From JBMYYR01 sp965243605 (GTDB lineage: Bacteria; Bacteroidota; Bacteroidia; Flavobacteriales; CAJXXR01): DNA of 64,000 nt. The notes beneath the pieces are model-generated. The model saw only the letters and a program-made list of their open reading frames with translations. It did not search any database and was not told the origin of the DNA. Positions 54,851 to 63,270 of the stretch are shown here, in pieces (positions within the stretch are counted from its first letter, which is position 1; each line of letters starts with the position of its first letter). The translations under genes and the position numbers were made by a program. The stretch covers positions 1 to 64,000 of the forward strand of contig CBDEVQ010000099.1 of assembly GCA_965243605.1 (NCBI GenBank). The letters are read 5' to 3'.

Positions 54851-57253
54851 ATGGCAAAAAACTTAGTCATTGTTGAGTCTCCTGCAAAGGCAAAAACCAT
54901 TGAAGGATTTCTTGGAAGCGAATTTAAAGTGAAATCGAGTTTTGGACATATTCGAGATCTGAGTACCAAGAAAATGGGAATTGATATCGAAAATAACTTC
55001 GAACCGAATTATGAAATTTCTCCAGATAAGAAGGATCTTGTTAAAGAACTTTTAAAAGATGTTAAACAATCAGAGGTTGTATGGTTAGCAACCGATGAAG
55101 ACCGTGAGGGGGAAGCCATTGCATGGCATTTATATGAAGCTTTGAAGCTGTCTGAGAAAACGGTGAAACGTATTGTTTTTCATGAGATCACTAAGACAGC
55201 AATTAAAAAAGCAGTAGATAACCCTAGGGATATTAATATAAATTTGGTAGATGCTCAACAGGCAAGACGAATTTTAGATCGTTTAGTAGGTTTTGAGGTT
55301 TCGCCTATTCTTTGGAAAAAGGTACAACGTGGATTATCGGCCGGTAGAGTACAATCTGTTGCCGTACGATTAATTGCAGAGCAAGAGAAGAAAATAAGCG
55401 AATTTACATATTCAAGTGATTATCGTGTTTTAGGTTATTTTAATCCATCTGGAAATACGGATGAAACATTTAAGGCAGAATTAAACCTTAAGTTAGATGC
55501 TGAGAAAGATGCGATGTCATTTTTAGAATCGGCAAAACTAGCGGATTATTCTATAGCAAGTTTAGAATCTAAGCCTTCTAAGAAATCACCTTCTGCTCCG
55601 TTTACAACATCTACATTACAACAAGAAGCATCTAGAGTAATTGGTTTTTCTGTTTCTAAAACAATGCAGGTTGCACAAAGGTTATATGAATCTGGAAAGA
55701 TAACATATATGAGAACGGATAGCGTTAGTTTATCAAATGATGCGATCGCTGCTTGTGCTAATCATATTGTTAATCAGTTTGGAGATAATTTCCATAAAGC
55801 AAGAACATTTACAACCAAATCGAAAGGTGCACAAGAGGCTCACGAAGCCATAAGACCTACGTATATAGATTTTGAAGGTAATGATTTACCAAATGACGAA
55901 AAACGTTTATACCAATTAATTTGGAAAAGAACAGTTGCTTCTCAAATGGCAGAAGCTGAGTTTTTAAGATCTACAGCTAAGATTAAAGGTTCTACATTTG
56001 AAGAGATATTTGTTGCAAAAGGAGAGATTTTAACATTTGAAGGATTCCTTAAGATTTATAATGTAGCAGATAAAAATAAAGACGTTTTATTACCAAAGAT
56101 GGAACAAGGTGATGCTTTGGATAATCAAAATATTACCGCTACACAACGTTTTTCTAAGCACCCTCCAAGATTTAATGAAGCTTCATTAGTAAGAAAATTA
56201 GAAGAACTTGGAATTGGTAGACCATCTACATATGCGCCGACAATATCAACAATTCAGCGTCGTAATTATGTTGAAAAAGAAGATAGAGAAGGAAAGCAAA
56301 GAGAGATTATTGAATGTACTTTAGAAAATGGAATCATTGAACGAGCAACTCGTTTAGAAAATTATGGTGCAGAAAAAAGTAAATTATTTCCAACGGATAT
56401 TGGAATGATTGTTAATGATTTTCTGTTCGAACACTTTAATAATATTATGGATTATAATTTCACAGCAAGTGTAGAAAACTTGTTTGATGAAATTGCTAAT
56501 GGAAATAAAATTTGGAATGAAATGATTTCTGAATTTTATAAGGATTTCCATGAAACAGTAGAAGACGTTACTGAAAATTCAGAACGATCTGTCGGTTTAA
56601 GAGAGTTAGGTGTTGATCCAAAAACTGGAAAGAACGTATACGTACGATTAGGTCGATTTGGACCAATGGCTCAACTTGGTGAATCGTCTACCGATAAAGA
56701 TGCAAGTGAAGAGGAAAAACCTCAATTTGCTAGTTTAAGAAGAGGTCAACATTTAGAATCTATCACTCTTGAAGATGCCTTAGAGCTTTTTAAACTGCCA
56801 AGACAAATAGGTGAGTTTGAAGGAAAGGTTATGACAGCTGCAATAGGGCGTTTTGGGCCTTATATTAGACACGATGGTAAGTTTGTATCCTTGAAGGTAG
56901 ATGATCCTTTAGAGGTTGGAGAAGAACGTGCTATTGAACTGATTCTAGAAAAGCGTCAAGCCGATTTAGATAAGATAATTAATGTTTTTGAAAGAGGAGA
57001 AGAGCCTACTATCGAAATTTTGAAGGGAAGATGGGGGCCATTTATTAAGTTTGATGGTGCGAACTATAAAATTCCGAAAGATGTAGAAGCGTCTGAATTG
57101 GATATTGATGCATGTTTGGAATTGATAAAAAATCAACCCTCAAAAAAGAAGCCAGCTAAAAAGAAGGCTCCTGCCAAGAAAAAGGCTCCAGCTAAGAAAA
57201 CAGCTAAGAAAAAGCCTGCTGCAAAAAAAACAACAGCAAAGAAGAAGTCATAG
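54851..57253 (+). CDS. topA: DNA topoisomerase I
   Basis: An 800-residue type IA topoisomerase relaxing negative supercoils. The Toprim domain starts KNLVIVESPAKAKTIEGFLG and has the acidic motif ATDEDREGEAIAWH. The catalytic Tyr is in GKITYMRTDSVSLS. C-terminal repeats of the GRFGPYIRHDGKFVSL and GRWGPFIKFDG type replace the zinc ribbons of E. coli. The final 35 residues are a Lys/Ala/Pro-rich tail (KKKAPAKKKAPAKKTAKKK), a DNA-binding feature of Bacteroidota enzymes. It ends with TAG and a terminator. Confidence 0.97.
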   Translation: MAKNLVIVESPAKAKTIEGFLGSEFKVKSSFGHIRDLSTKKMGIDIENNFEPNYEISPDKKDLVKELLKDVKQSEVVWLATDEDREGEAIAWHLYEALKLSEKTVKRIVFHEITKTAIKKAVDNPRDININLVDAQQARRILDRLVGFEVSPILWKKVQRGLSAGRVQSVAVRLIAEQEKKISEFTYSSDYRVLGYFNPSGNTDETFKAELNLKLDAEKDAMSFLESAKLADYSIASLESKPSKKSPSAPFTTSTLQQEASRVIGFSVSKTMQVAQRLYESGKITYMRTDSVSLSNDAIAACANHIVNQFGDNFHKARTFTTKSKGAQEAHEAIRPTYIDFEGNDLPNDEKRLYQLIWKRTVASQMAEAEFLRSTAKIKGSTFEEIFVAKGEILTFEGFLKIYNVADKNKDVLLPKMEQGDALDNQNITATQRFSKHPPRFNEASLVRKLEELGIGRPSTYAPTISTIQRRNYVEKEDREGKQREIIECTLENGIIERATRLENYGAEKSKLFPTDIGMIVNDFLFEHFNNIMDYNFTASVENLFDEIANGNKIWNEMISEFYKDFHETVEDVTENSERSVGLRELGVDPKTGKNVYVRLGRFGPMAQLGESSTDKDASEEEKPQFASLRRGQHLESITLEDALELFKLPRQIGEFEGKVMTAAIGRFGPYIRHDGKFVSLKVDDPLEVGEERAIELILEKRQADLDKIINVFERGEEPTIEILKGRWGPFIKFDGANYKIPKDVEASELDIDACLELIKNQPSKKKPAKKKAPAKKKAPAKKTAKKKPAAKKTTAKKKS

Positions 57254-57262
57254 TTATAAAAT

Positions 57263-57298
57263 AAAAAGAAGGAATCTAATTTGGATTCCTTCTTTTTT
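57263..57298 (+). terminator. Terminator after topA
   Basis: Stem AGAAGGAATC (57267-57276) and GATTCCTTCT (57284-57293), 7-nt loop, A run before and T6 after. Confidence 0.9.
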
Positions 57299-57381
57299 GA
57301 TTTAGTTTTAGTACGTTTGCACTAGTTTGCATTTTAGAAATAAATAGACTATCTTAAAAAAGCAACCAAAGTTCCCCCATT

Positions 57382-58179
57382 ATGAAAAATATCGGTATAA
57401 TGATTATTAGCTTACTCAGTTTGGTGGCTTGTGATCAATTTAAATATAGCCCTTATCAAATTGATAGAGTATCAAAGTATAAAGATTTAAATCAGAAAAA
57501 TATTACCAAAATTTTTCCATCGACCTCAGATACTACCAAAATTATTGTCTTAGGTGATAGTCAAAGATTTTATGCAAATACCCAAGATTTAATAGAAAAG
57601 ATTAATGACTTGCCAGATGATGCTGTTGATTTCGTTGTACACACTGGAGATTTAGTTGATTTTGGAATTCAGAAAGAATATTATGGAATTCATGAAATTT
57701 TAGAAACAATAAAGTTTCCGTATGTTGCTGTTATTGGAAATCATGATATGATAGGTAATGGTACCGTTATTTTTGAGAAAATGTATGGAGAGCTGGACTT
57801 TAGTTTCAATGTTAATGGGAATAAGTTTGTATACATAAATACAAATTCAAGAGAATACCAATTTGATGATAACCATCCATCAATAGATTGGTTAGATGCT
57901 CAACTAAGAGATACACTTAATTACAATCAGGCTATTATTGTAAGTCATGTTGCGCCACACCATTCAGATTTTAATAAAGATCTAGAAGATGATTTTGTAG
58001 AAACATTAGAAAGGTACAATAGAACACTACTATATATTAATGGACACCATCATGATTATCATTATGAAGACGTTTATAAGAATGGACTAATGTTCTTAAA
58101 TACATTTAGTACATCACATGAGAAGACTGTTCTTGTTAAAATATGGGACGGAGGATTTAAACATGAAATTATAGACTAA
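57382..58179 (+). CDS. Metallophosphoesterase lipoprotein
   Basis: A 265-residue protein with a lipoprotein signal (SLLSLVACDQF, lipidated Cys17). The calcineurin-like metal motifs are nearly complete: LGDSQ (usually GDxH, so the His is replaced by Gln), HTGDLVDFG, GNHDM, SHVAPHH and NGHHHDYHYED. It is a phosphoesterase on the periplasmic or outer face of a membrane. The substrate is unknown. It overlaps the next gene by one base (TAATG), so the two form a translation-coupled pair. Confidence 0.88.
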   Translation: MKNIGIMIISLLSLVACDQFKYSPYQIDRVSKYKDLNQKNITKIFPSTSDTTKIIVLGDSQRFYANTQDLIEKINDLPDDAVDFVVHTGDLVDFGIQKEYYGIHEILETIKFPYVAVIGNHDMIGNGTVIFEKMYGELDFSFNVNGNKFVYINTNSREYQFDDNHPSIDWLDAQLRDTLNYNQAIIVSHVAPHHSDFNKDLEDDFVETLERYNRTLLYINGHHHDYHYEDVYKNGLMFLNTFSTSHEKTVLVKIWDGGFKHEIID

Positions 58180-58847
58180 TGAAAAAGCTACTATTTATTT
58201 TAGGTTTAATGTTTTATTGTGTGCTAATTGGTCAAAACAATAGTGAACAATTTCCATTAGAGGCCAAGTCAGATACGATGACAATTGATAAGAATCCGTT
58301 ATTGAAAAAACTAGGTGAAATATTAACGCCTGTTTCTTTACAATGGCAATATGCTGGTAATATTGGAATGCATTCTGTTGGAGCCGATTGGAATGTAATT
58401 AATAATGTTTTTAGAGCTGGTCTTATGTTAGGGTATGTACCAGATTCACGATCTATAGAACCTTTATTTATAGGGACTATCCAATTAAAGTATACACCAA
58501 ATGTAAATATCAATATAAGAGAAGATTTGGTTGTTAAACCATTAAATTTCACGTTCAATTTTTCATCAACATTTGGTGATCGTTTTTCAATCTATAATGA
58601 TTTAAAACATTATCCTGATAATTACTATTGGTGGAACGTAAGAACTCGATATGGAATCGCACATGATGTAGAAGTTTTATATTCGTTTAAAAGTAAATTT
58701 GCAAAAGGTATTAGCTTTTATCTAAACTCTAGCATGTGGGATATTGAATTTTATAGTGTTTTTGGAAATGATAATTTGGACTTAGATAGATTACCTTACA
58801 AACGATTATTCACCCTTGGAATAGGGACCAAAATATATTTAAATTAA
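58179..58847 (+). CDS. Exported beta-strand protein, unknown function
   Basis: A 222-residue protein with a signal peptide (residues 1-19, ends VLIGQ). The mature part alternates polar and aromatic strands (PLNFTFNFSSTFGDRFSIYN, and an end YKRLFTLGIGTKIYLN) in the manner of a small outer-membrane barrel. I do not recognise the family. Coupling to the phosphoesterase lipoprotein suggests they act together at the outer membrane. A strong terminator follows. Confidence 0.75.
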   Translation: MKKLLFILGLMFYCVLIGQNNSEQFPLEAKSDTMTIDKNPLLKKLGEILTPVSLQWQYAGNIGMHSVGADWNVINNVFRAGLMLGYVPDSRSIEPLFIGTIQLKYTPNVNINIREDLVVKPLNFTFNFSSTFGDRFSIYNDLKHYPDNYYWWNVRTRYGIAHDVEVLYSFKSKFAKGISFYLNSSMWDIEFYSVFGNDNLDLDRLPYKRLFTLGIGTKIYLN

Positions 58848-58875
58848 CGTTACCCTCAATAATGTTATTTACGTG

Positions 58876-58913
58876 AAAAAGGGTCTGATGATTAAATCAT
58901 CAGACCCTTTTTT
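58876..58913. terminator. Terminator between convergent genes
   Basis: Eleven-bp stem GGGTCTGATGA (58881-58891) and TCATCAGACCC (58897-58907), loop TTAAA, A5 before and T6 after. It can serve both the exported-protein pair and tyrS. Confidence 0.92.
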
Positions 58914-58941
58914 ATGAATTTAAAATTCTCTATTACAAGAA

Positions 58942-60219
58942 TTAAACGAATCGTAATAAAAAGAAATTTTTCTTTCCTTTTTGTACAACTGTATATTTAT
59001 TTTGAATCAAATGCTCTTCAGATAATTTAAAATCTTCTCCAATTTTAATTTTATTAATAGAAATAGCATTCCCTTTTAAAGAACGTCTTGCTTCTGCTTT
59101 TGAAGGCACAACTTGACTATGTTCTGCTAATAACATAATGGCATCAGCGTTAGACTCAACAACAGACATTGGTATGTCAAATTGAGGAACACCATCCATT
59201 ATGTCTAATAATAATTGCTCATCGAGTTCTTTAAGTTTATCTGCAGTCTTTTTTCCAAATAATATCGTTGAAGCATCTACAGCTTTATCATATTCCTCTT
59301 TAGAATGAACTCTAGATGTAATCTCTTCAGCTAATGCTTTCTGAAGAATTCTAAATCCAGGATCTTTATCATGTTCAGCTTCTAATGCTTCTATTTCCTC
59401 CTTAGATTTTAAAGTGAAAATTCGGATTAGCTTTTTAGCATCTTCATCTGTTTGATTAATCCAAAATTGGAAAAATTTATAAGGAGAAGTACGCTTTGGG
59501 TCTAACCAAATATTACCACCCTCAGATTTTCCAAACTTAGAACCATCAGATTTTGTTAATAATGGAGATGTAATAGCATAAGACTTTGTACCACCCATTC
59601 TACGAATAAATTCGGTACCCGTAACAATATTACCCCATTGATCTGAACCTCCTAATTGAAATCTACAATTGTGGTTTTTGTTTAAATGGAAAAAGTCATA
59701 CCCTTGAATAAGTTGGTAAGAGAATTCTGTGAAAGATAATCCAGTTTCAATTCTTTTTTTAACGGATTCTTTACCCATCATATAATTAATGGTAAGATGT
59801 TTACCAACATCTCTTAAGAAATCAAGAATATTAATATCTTTAAACCAATCATAGTTATTAACCAATTGTGCAGGGTTTTCTACACCTTCAAATTCTAAAA
59901 ATGATTCAAGTTGAGCTTGAATCCCATTTACATTCTTGTTAATATCATCGGAAGAAAGCAAATTACGTTCCTGAGATTTTCCACTAGGATCACCAATCAT
60001 ACCTGTAGCACCACCAACTAAAGCAACAGGATTATGTCCCGCTTTTTGAAGGTGAACAAGTAACATAATAGGAACTAAACTACCAACATGTAGCGAATCC
60101 GCCGTAGGATCAAACCCGATATAGGCTGTTTGCGGTCCTTTTAACATTTCCTCTTCCGCCCCTGGAATCATATCGTGAATTAAACCTCTCCAACGAAGTT
60201 CTTCTACAAAGTTTTTCAT
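58942..60219 (-). CDS. tyrS: Tyrosyl-tRNA synthetase
   Basis: A 425-residue class Ic synthetase. The HIGH-type motif is PTADSLHVGSLVPI, the KMSKS-type loop is SKFGKSEGGN, and the tyrosine-pocket stretches YDFFHLN and FQLGGSDQWGNI are present. The C-terminal S4-like domain (about 360-425) includes SKAEARRSLKGNAISINK. It charges tRNA-Tyr. It is a single-gene unit. A 17-bp palindrome ATATCAT-ATT-ATGATAT (60253-60269) lies 34 nt upstream, of unknown meaning. No T-box-like structure is seen. Confidence 0.97.
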   Translation of the reverse strand: MKNFVEELRWRGLIHDMIPGAEEEMLKGPQTAYIGFDPTADSLHVGSLVPIMLLVHLQKAGHNPVALVGGATGMIGDPSGKSQERNLLSSDDINKNVNGIQAQLESFLEFEGVENPAQLVNNYDWFKDINILDFLRDVGKHLTINYMMGKESVKKRIETGLSFTEFSYQLIQGYDFFHLNKNHNCRFQLGGSDQWGNIVTGTEFIRRMGGTKSYAITSPLLTKSDGSKFGKSEGGNIWLDPKRTSPYKFFQFWINQTDEDAKKLIRIFTLKSKEEIEALEAEHDKDPGFRILQKALAEEITSRVHSKEEYDKAVDASTILFGKKTADKLKELDEQLLLDIMDGVPQFDIPMSVVESNADAIMLLAEHSQVVPSKAEARRSLKGNAISINKIKIGEDFKLSEEHLIQNKYTVVQKGKKNFFLLRFV

Positions 60220-60364
60220 CTGTTTATTATTTACCGTGTGGTTGTGTAGATGATATCATATTATGATATTCAAATAAGACATAACCAACAAATTAAAATT
60301 AAGTGGTAAATTTAGGTAAAAAGGCTTGATTAGTTAAAAATAAGGACAACAGAATTTTAAAAAT

Positions 60365-60400
60365 AAAGTATATTAGCCTTTCTATATTTGTATATACTTT
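60365..60400. repeat. Inverted repeat framing the -7 element of the polysaccharide cluster
   Basis: Perfect 9-bp arms AAAGTATAT (60365-60373) and ATATACTTT (60392-60400), 18 nt apart. The right arm ends at the base before the ATG at 60401. The putative -7 TATATTTG (60383-60390) lies between the arms, so the repeat could be an operator or a leader hairpin. Confidence 0.55.
60383..60390 (+). promoter_or_regulatory. -7 element of the polysaccharide cluster promoter
   Basis: TATATTTG matches TAnnTTTG. No clear -33. If used, the leader would be only a few nucleotides, close to leaderless. Confidence 0.45.
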
Positions 60401-61366
60401 ATGAAAAACTTTGCCTTAATTGGAGCTGCCGGATATATTGCTCCACGACATTTAAAAGCGATAAAAGAGACAGGGCAACAGTTATTAGTAGCTTTAGATC
60501 CATTTGATTCTGTTGGAATTATGGATCGTTATTTTCCTAGAGCAGATTTTTTTACTGAATTTGAACGATTCGATAGGCATATTGATAAATTAAATAGAAA
60601 GGGTGAAAAAATAGACTTCGTAAGTGTGTGTACTCCAAATTATCTTCATGATGCACATGTAAGATTCGGATTGAGACATGAAGCGGATGTGATTTGTGAG
60701 AAACCTATAGTTTTAAATCCTTGGAATTTAGAAGCACTTATTGACTTTGAGAAAGAAACAGGAAAAAATGTTTATAATATCTTACAATTAAGACTTCATC
60801 CTAGTGTTCAAGCTTTAAAGAAGAAAATTGAAGAGAGTACTATTGATAAGATTTATGATATTGATTTAACATATTTAACTTCAAGAGGTAATTGGTATTA
60901 TACAAGTTGGAAGGGGGATAGTAGTAAATCTGGAGGGATAGCAACAAATATTGGAGTTCATTTTTTTGATATGCTTGGTTGGATTTTTGGAAATGTGAAA
61001 TCGAATGTGATTCATATACATGAACACGATAGAGCATCCGGATATTTAGAATTTGAAAAAGCTAGAGTTCGATGGTTCTTAAGTATTAATGCAGAATGCT
61101 TACCTGATTTTGTAGTAAAACAAGGTTTAACAACATATAGGTCACTGAAGATAGAAAATGAAGAATTTGAATTTAGTGGCGGTTTTACTGATTTACACAC
61201 TTTGTCTTATCAAAATATATTAGATGGACAAGGGTTTAGAATCTCTGAGGCTCAAAAGGCTATTCAAATTGTACATGATATAAGGAAACAAACACCAACA
61301 GGTTTAGTTGGGGATTATCATCCGATGGCTAAGTTAGATCTTGGTAAACACCCTTTTTATAGATAA
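60401..61366 (+). CDS. Gfo/Idh/MocA-family sugar dehydrogenase (WbpB/WlbA-like)
   Basis: A 321-residue NAD-dependent oxidoreductase. The N-terminal Rossmann fold starts FALIGAAGYIAPRHLKAI; the family motif is VCEKP-like VICEKPIVLNPW (about residues 97-108); the C-terminal alpha/beta domain contains GGIATNIGVHFFDMLGWIFG. It is similar to enzymes that oxidise UDP-N-acetylglucosaminuronic acid at C3. The next gene fits the acetyltransferase of the same pathway. Together they would make a 2,3-diacetamido-hexuronic acid for a surface glycan. The aminotransferase partner is not in the window. One nt separates it from the next gene. Confidence 0.85.
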   Translation: MKNFALIGAAGYIAPRHLKAIKETGQQLLVALDPFDSVGIMDRYFPRADFFTEFERFDRHIDKLNRKGEKIDFVSVCTPNYLHDAHVRFGLRHEADVICEKPIVLNPWNLEALIDFEKETGKNVYNILQLRLHPSVQALKKKIEESTIDKIYDIDLTYLTSRGNWYYTSWKGDSSKSGGIATNIGVHFFDMLGWIFGNVKSNVIHIHEHDRASGYLEFEKARVRWFLSINAECLPDFVVKQGLTTYRSLKIENEEFEFSGGFTDLHTLSYQNILDGQGFRISEAQKAIQIVHDIRKQTPTGLVGDYHPMAKLDLGKHPFYR

Positions 61367-61367
61367 T

Positions 61368-61946
61368 ATGGCAACAAAGAAATATTTTGCGCACGAAACA
61401 GCTGTAATAGATGATAATTGTGTGATAGGAGAAGGGACCAAAATTTGGCATTTTTCTCATGTAATGTCTAATTGTGAAATAGGTGAATTATGTAATTTAG
61501 GTCAAAATGTTGTAATATCTCCTGGAGTTAAACTAGGTAGAAATGTAAAAGTGCAAAATAATGTTTCTATTTATACTGGGGTGATCTGTGAGGATGATGT
61601 GTTTTTAGGACCCTCAATGGTATTTACTAATGTTATTAACCCAAGGAGTGCAATAATTAGAAAATCTGAATATAAAGAGACTATTATTAAAAAAGGAGCT
61701 AGTATAGGGGCTAATTCGACTATTATTTGTGGTAATACTATTGGAAAATATGCTATGATAGGCGCAGGATCTGTGGTAACCAAAGATGTTTTGGATTATG
61801 CTTTAGTTGTTGGAAATCCATCTAAGCAAATTGGATGGGTAAGTGAATATGGCCACCGTTTAGATTTTGATAATAATGGCTTTGCTATTTGCATTGAATC
61901 TCAGCAGAAATATAAACTGGATAATAATTACGTAAGCGAAGTTTAG
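61368..61946 (+). CDS. Left-handed beta-helix N-acetyltransferase (WbpD/WlbB-like)
   Basis: A 192-residue hexapeptide-repeat acyltransferase. The start is ATG at 61368 (MATKKYFAHETAVIDD); an upstream frame extension from 61341 is within the previous gene and not needed. Isoleucine/valine-led hexads run from about residue 10 to 155 (VIGEGTKIWHFSHV, LGRNVKVQNNVSIYTGV, IGANSTIICGNTIGKYAMIG), ending with LVVGNPSKQIGWVSEYGHRL. It would acetylate the 3-amino group of a UDP-aminohexuronic acid. It is followed after 1 nt by the glycosyltransferase. Confidence 0.88.
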   Translation: MATKKYFAHETAVIDDNCVIGEGTKIWHFSHVMSNCEIGELCNLGQNVVISPGVKLGRNVKVQNNVSIYTGVICEDDVFLGPSMVFTNVINPRSAIIRKSEYKETIIKKGASIGANSTIICGNTIGKYAMIGAGSVVTKDVLDYALVVGNPSKQIGWVSEYGHRLDFDNNGFAICIESQQKYKLDNNYVSEV

Positions 61947-61947
61947 A

Positions 61948-63228
61948 ATGCAAAAGAAGAAATTATTATTAATAACATATTACTGGCCACCATGTGGCGG
62001 TGTAGGAGTTTTGAGATGGTTGAAGATGGTTAAATATTTGGCTAAAGATTTTGAAATCACAGTGTATGCTCCATTAAATCCAGATTATCCTTCAATCGAT
62101 GAATCTTTATTAGAAGAGATTCCTAATTCAGTTAAAATAATCAAGAATAAAATCTTTGAACCATATAATTTATTTAGAAAATTAACTTTTAAGAGTAAAG
62201 ATTATACGCCAAAACAAGAGTTTGCTGCAATTAAGGATAAGTCAACTTTAGAAGATTTAGCATTATGGGTCAGAGGTAATTTTTTTATACCTGATGCGCG
62301 TTGTTATTGGGTCAAACCGTCTATAAATTTTCTAAAAGCAAAATTGCAGGAAGAAAGGTATGATTATGTTGTAACAAATGGAACACCACATTCAGTACAT
62401 TTAATAGGTTTAGGGCTTCGTAAACAATATAATTTTAAATGGATTGCAGATCTTAGGGATCCTTGGACTGAGGTCGATTATTTTGATAAGTTGAAATTAT
62501 CAAAGTGGGCATATAATAAACATGTTCAACTTGAAAACAAGGTAATAACAACAGCTGATATTGTAACAACAGTAAGTGAAAGTTGGGCTGAAAATTTAGA
62601 GAACTTAGGAGCTGAAAAAGTTGATGTTATTTATAATGGTTATGATGAGTTAGATTTTAAGTCATTAAAGAAAATAAAATCTGAAAAAATTATTGTTAGC
62701 CATGTTGGTAGTTTAAACGAAGAACGAAATAAAGAAGAATTTTGGTTAGCTATTCGATCGTTGATTGATAATGATTTAGATTTAAAAAATAAATTGGAAA
62801 TTAGATTAGTAGGTAATTTAGTCTCTAGTGTAAAACAAATGGTTGATAAGTATCAATTACATGACATTGTTACTATAGTTGGTCGAATGACGCATAGGGA
62901 GTCACTGCAAGAAATGATGAATGCAGATGTATTACTATTATTTTTAGGTGATTTAAACGATAAAGGACGAATCCCTGCAAAGCTATTTGAATACTTAGCA
63001 ACAAAGAATAAGATTTTTGCAATTGCAGATTCAGAAAGTGATGTTGGTAATATTCTGAAAAATTCTCCACAAGGATTTATTTCTGACCTAGAGCAGGATA
63101 GAATGATTGAGGTTTTAAAAGAAGTTGTAAATAAAATAGAAATTAATAATAGAGATGATATAGCTAATGAATCATTTTCTAGGAAATATCAAGCAATGAA
63201 ATTAAAGTCGTATATATATAATATTTAA
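61948..63228 (+). CDS. Glycosyltransferase family 4-like protein
   Basis: A 426-residue GT-B-type glycosyltransferase. The N-terminal LLITYYWPPCGGVGVLRWLK motif (about residues 5-24, glycine loop) and WIADLRDPW are typical of Bacteroidota GT4-like enzymes. The C-terminal domain has SHVGSLNEERNKEEF and the donor-binding GRIPAKLFEYLATK. It probably adds a sugar to a lipid-linked surface glycan in the cytoplasm. Third gene of the tightly spaced polysaccharide unit. Confidence 0.88.
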   Translation: MQKKKLLLITYYWPPCGGVGVLRWLKMVKYLAKDFEITVYAPLNPDYPSIDESLLEEIPNSVKIIKNKIFEPYNLFRKLTFKSKDYTPKQEFAAIKDKSTLEDLALWVRGNFFIPDARCYWVKPSINFLKAKLQEERYDYVVTNGTPHSVHLIGLGLRKQYNFKWIADLRDPWTEVDYFDKLKLSKWAYNKHVQLENKVITTADIVTTVSESWAENLENLGAEKVDVIYNGYDELDFKSLKKIKSEKIIVSHVGSLNEERNKEEFWLAIRSLIDNDLDLKNKLEIRLVGNLVSSVKQMVDKYQLHDIVTIVGRMTHRESLQEMMNADVLLLFLGDLNDKGRIPAKLFEYLATKNKIFAIADSESDVGNILKNSPQGFISDLEQDRMIEVLKEVVNKIEINNRDDIANESFSRKYQAMKLKSYIYNI

Positions 63229-63234
63229 TCATAT

Positions 63235-63242
63235 TACTTTTG
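63235..63242 (+). promoter_or_regulatory. -7-like element before the PhyH-family gene
   Basis: TACTTTTG matches TAnnTTTG, 28 nt upstream of the ATG at 63271. A -33 is not evident, so this may be an internal promoter of the cluster. Confidence 0.4.
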
Positions 63243-63270
63243 TAAATTAGTAGTCTAAATCAGTAGTATT

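Noticed and set aside
60253..60269. ATATCAT-ATT-ATGATAT palindrome upstream of tyrS as an operator
   Set aside because: A 17-bp AT-only-type palindrome in AT-rich DNA is not rare, and no promoter element is aligned with it; recorded only as a note in the tyrS entry.
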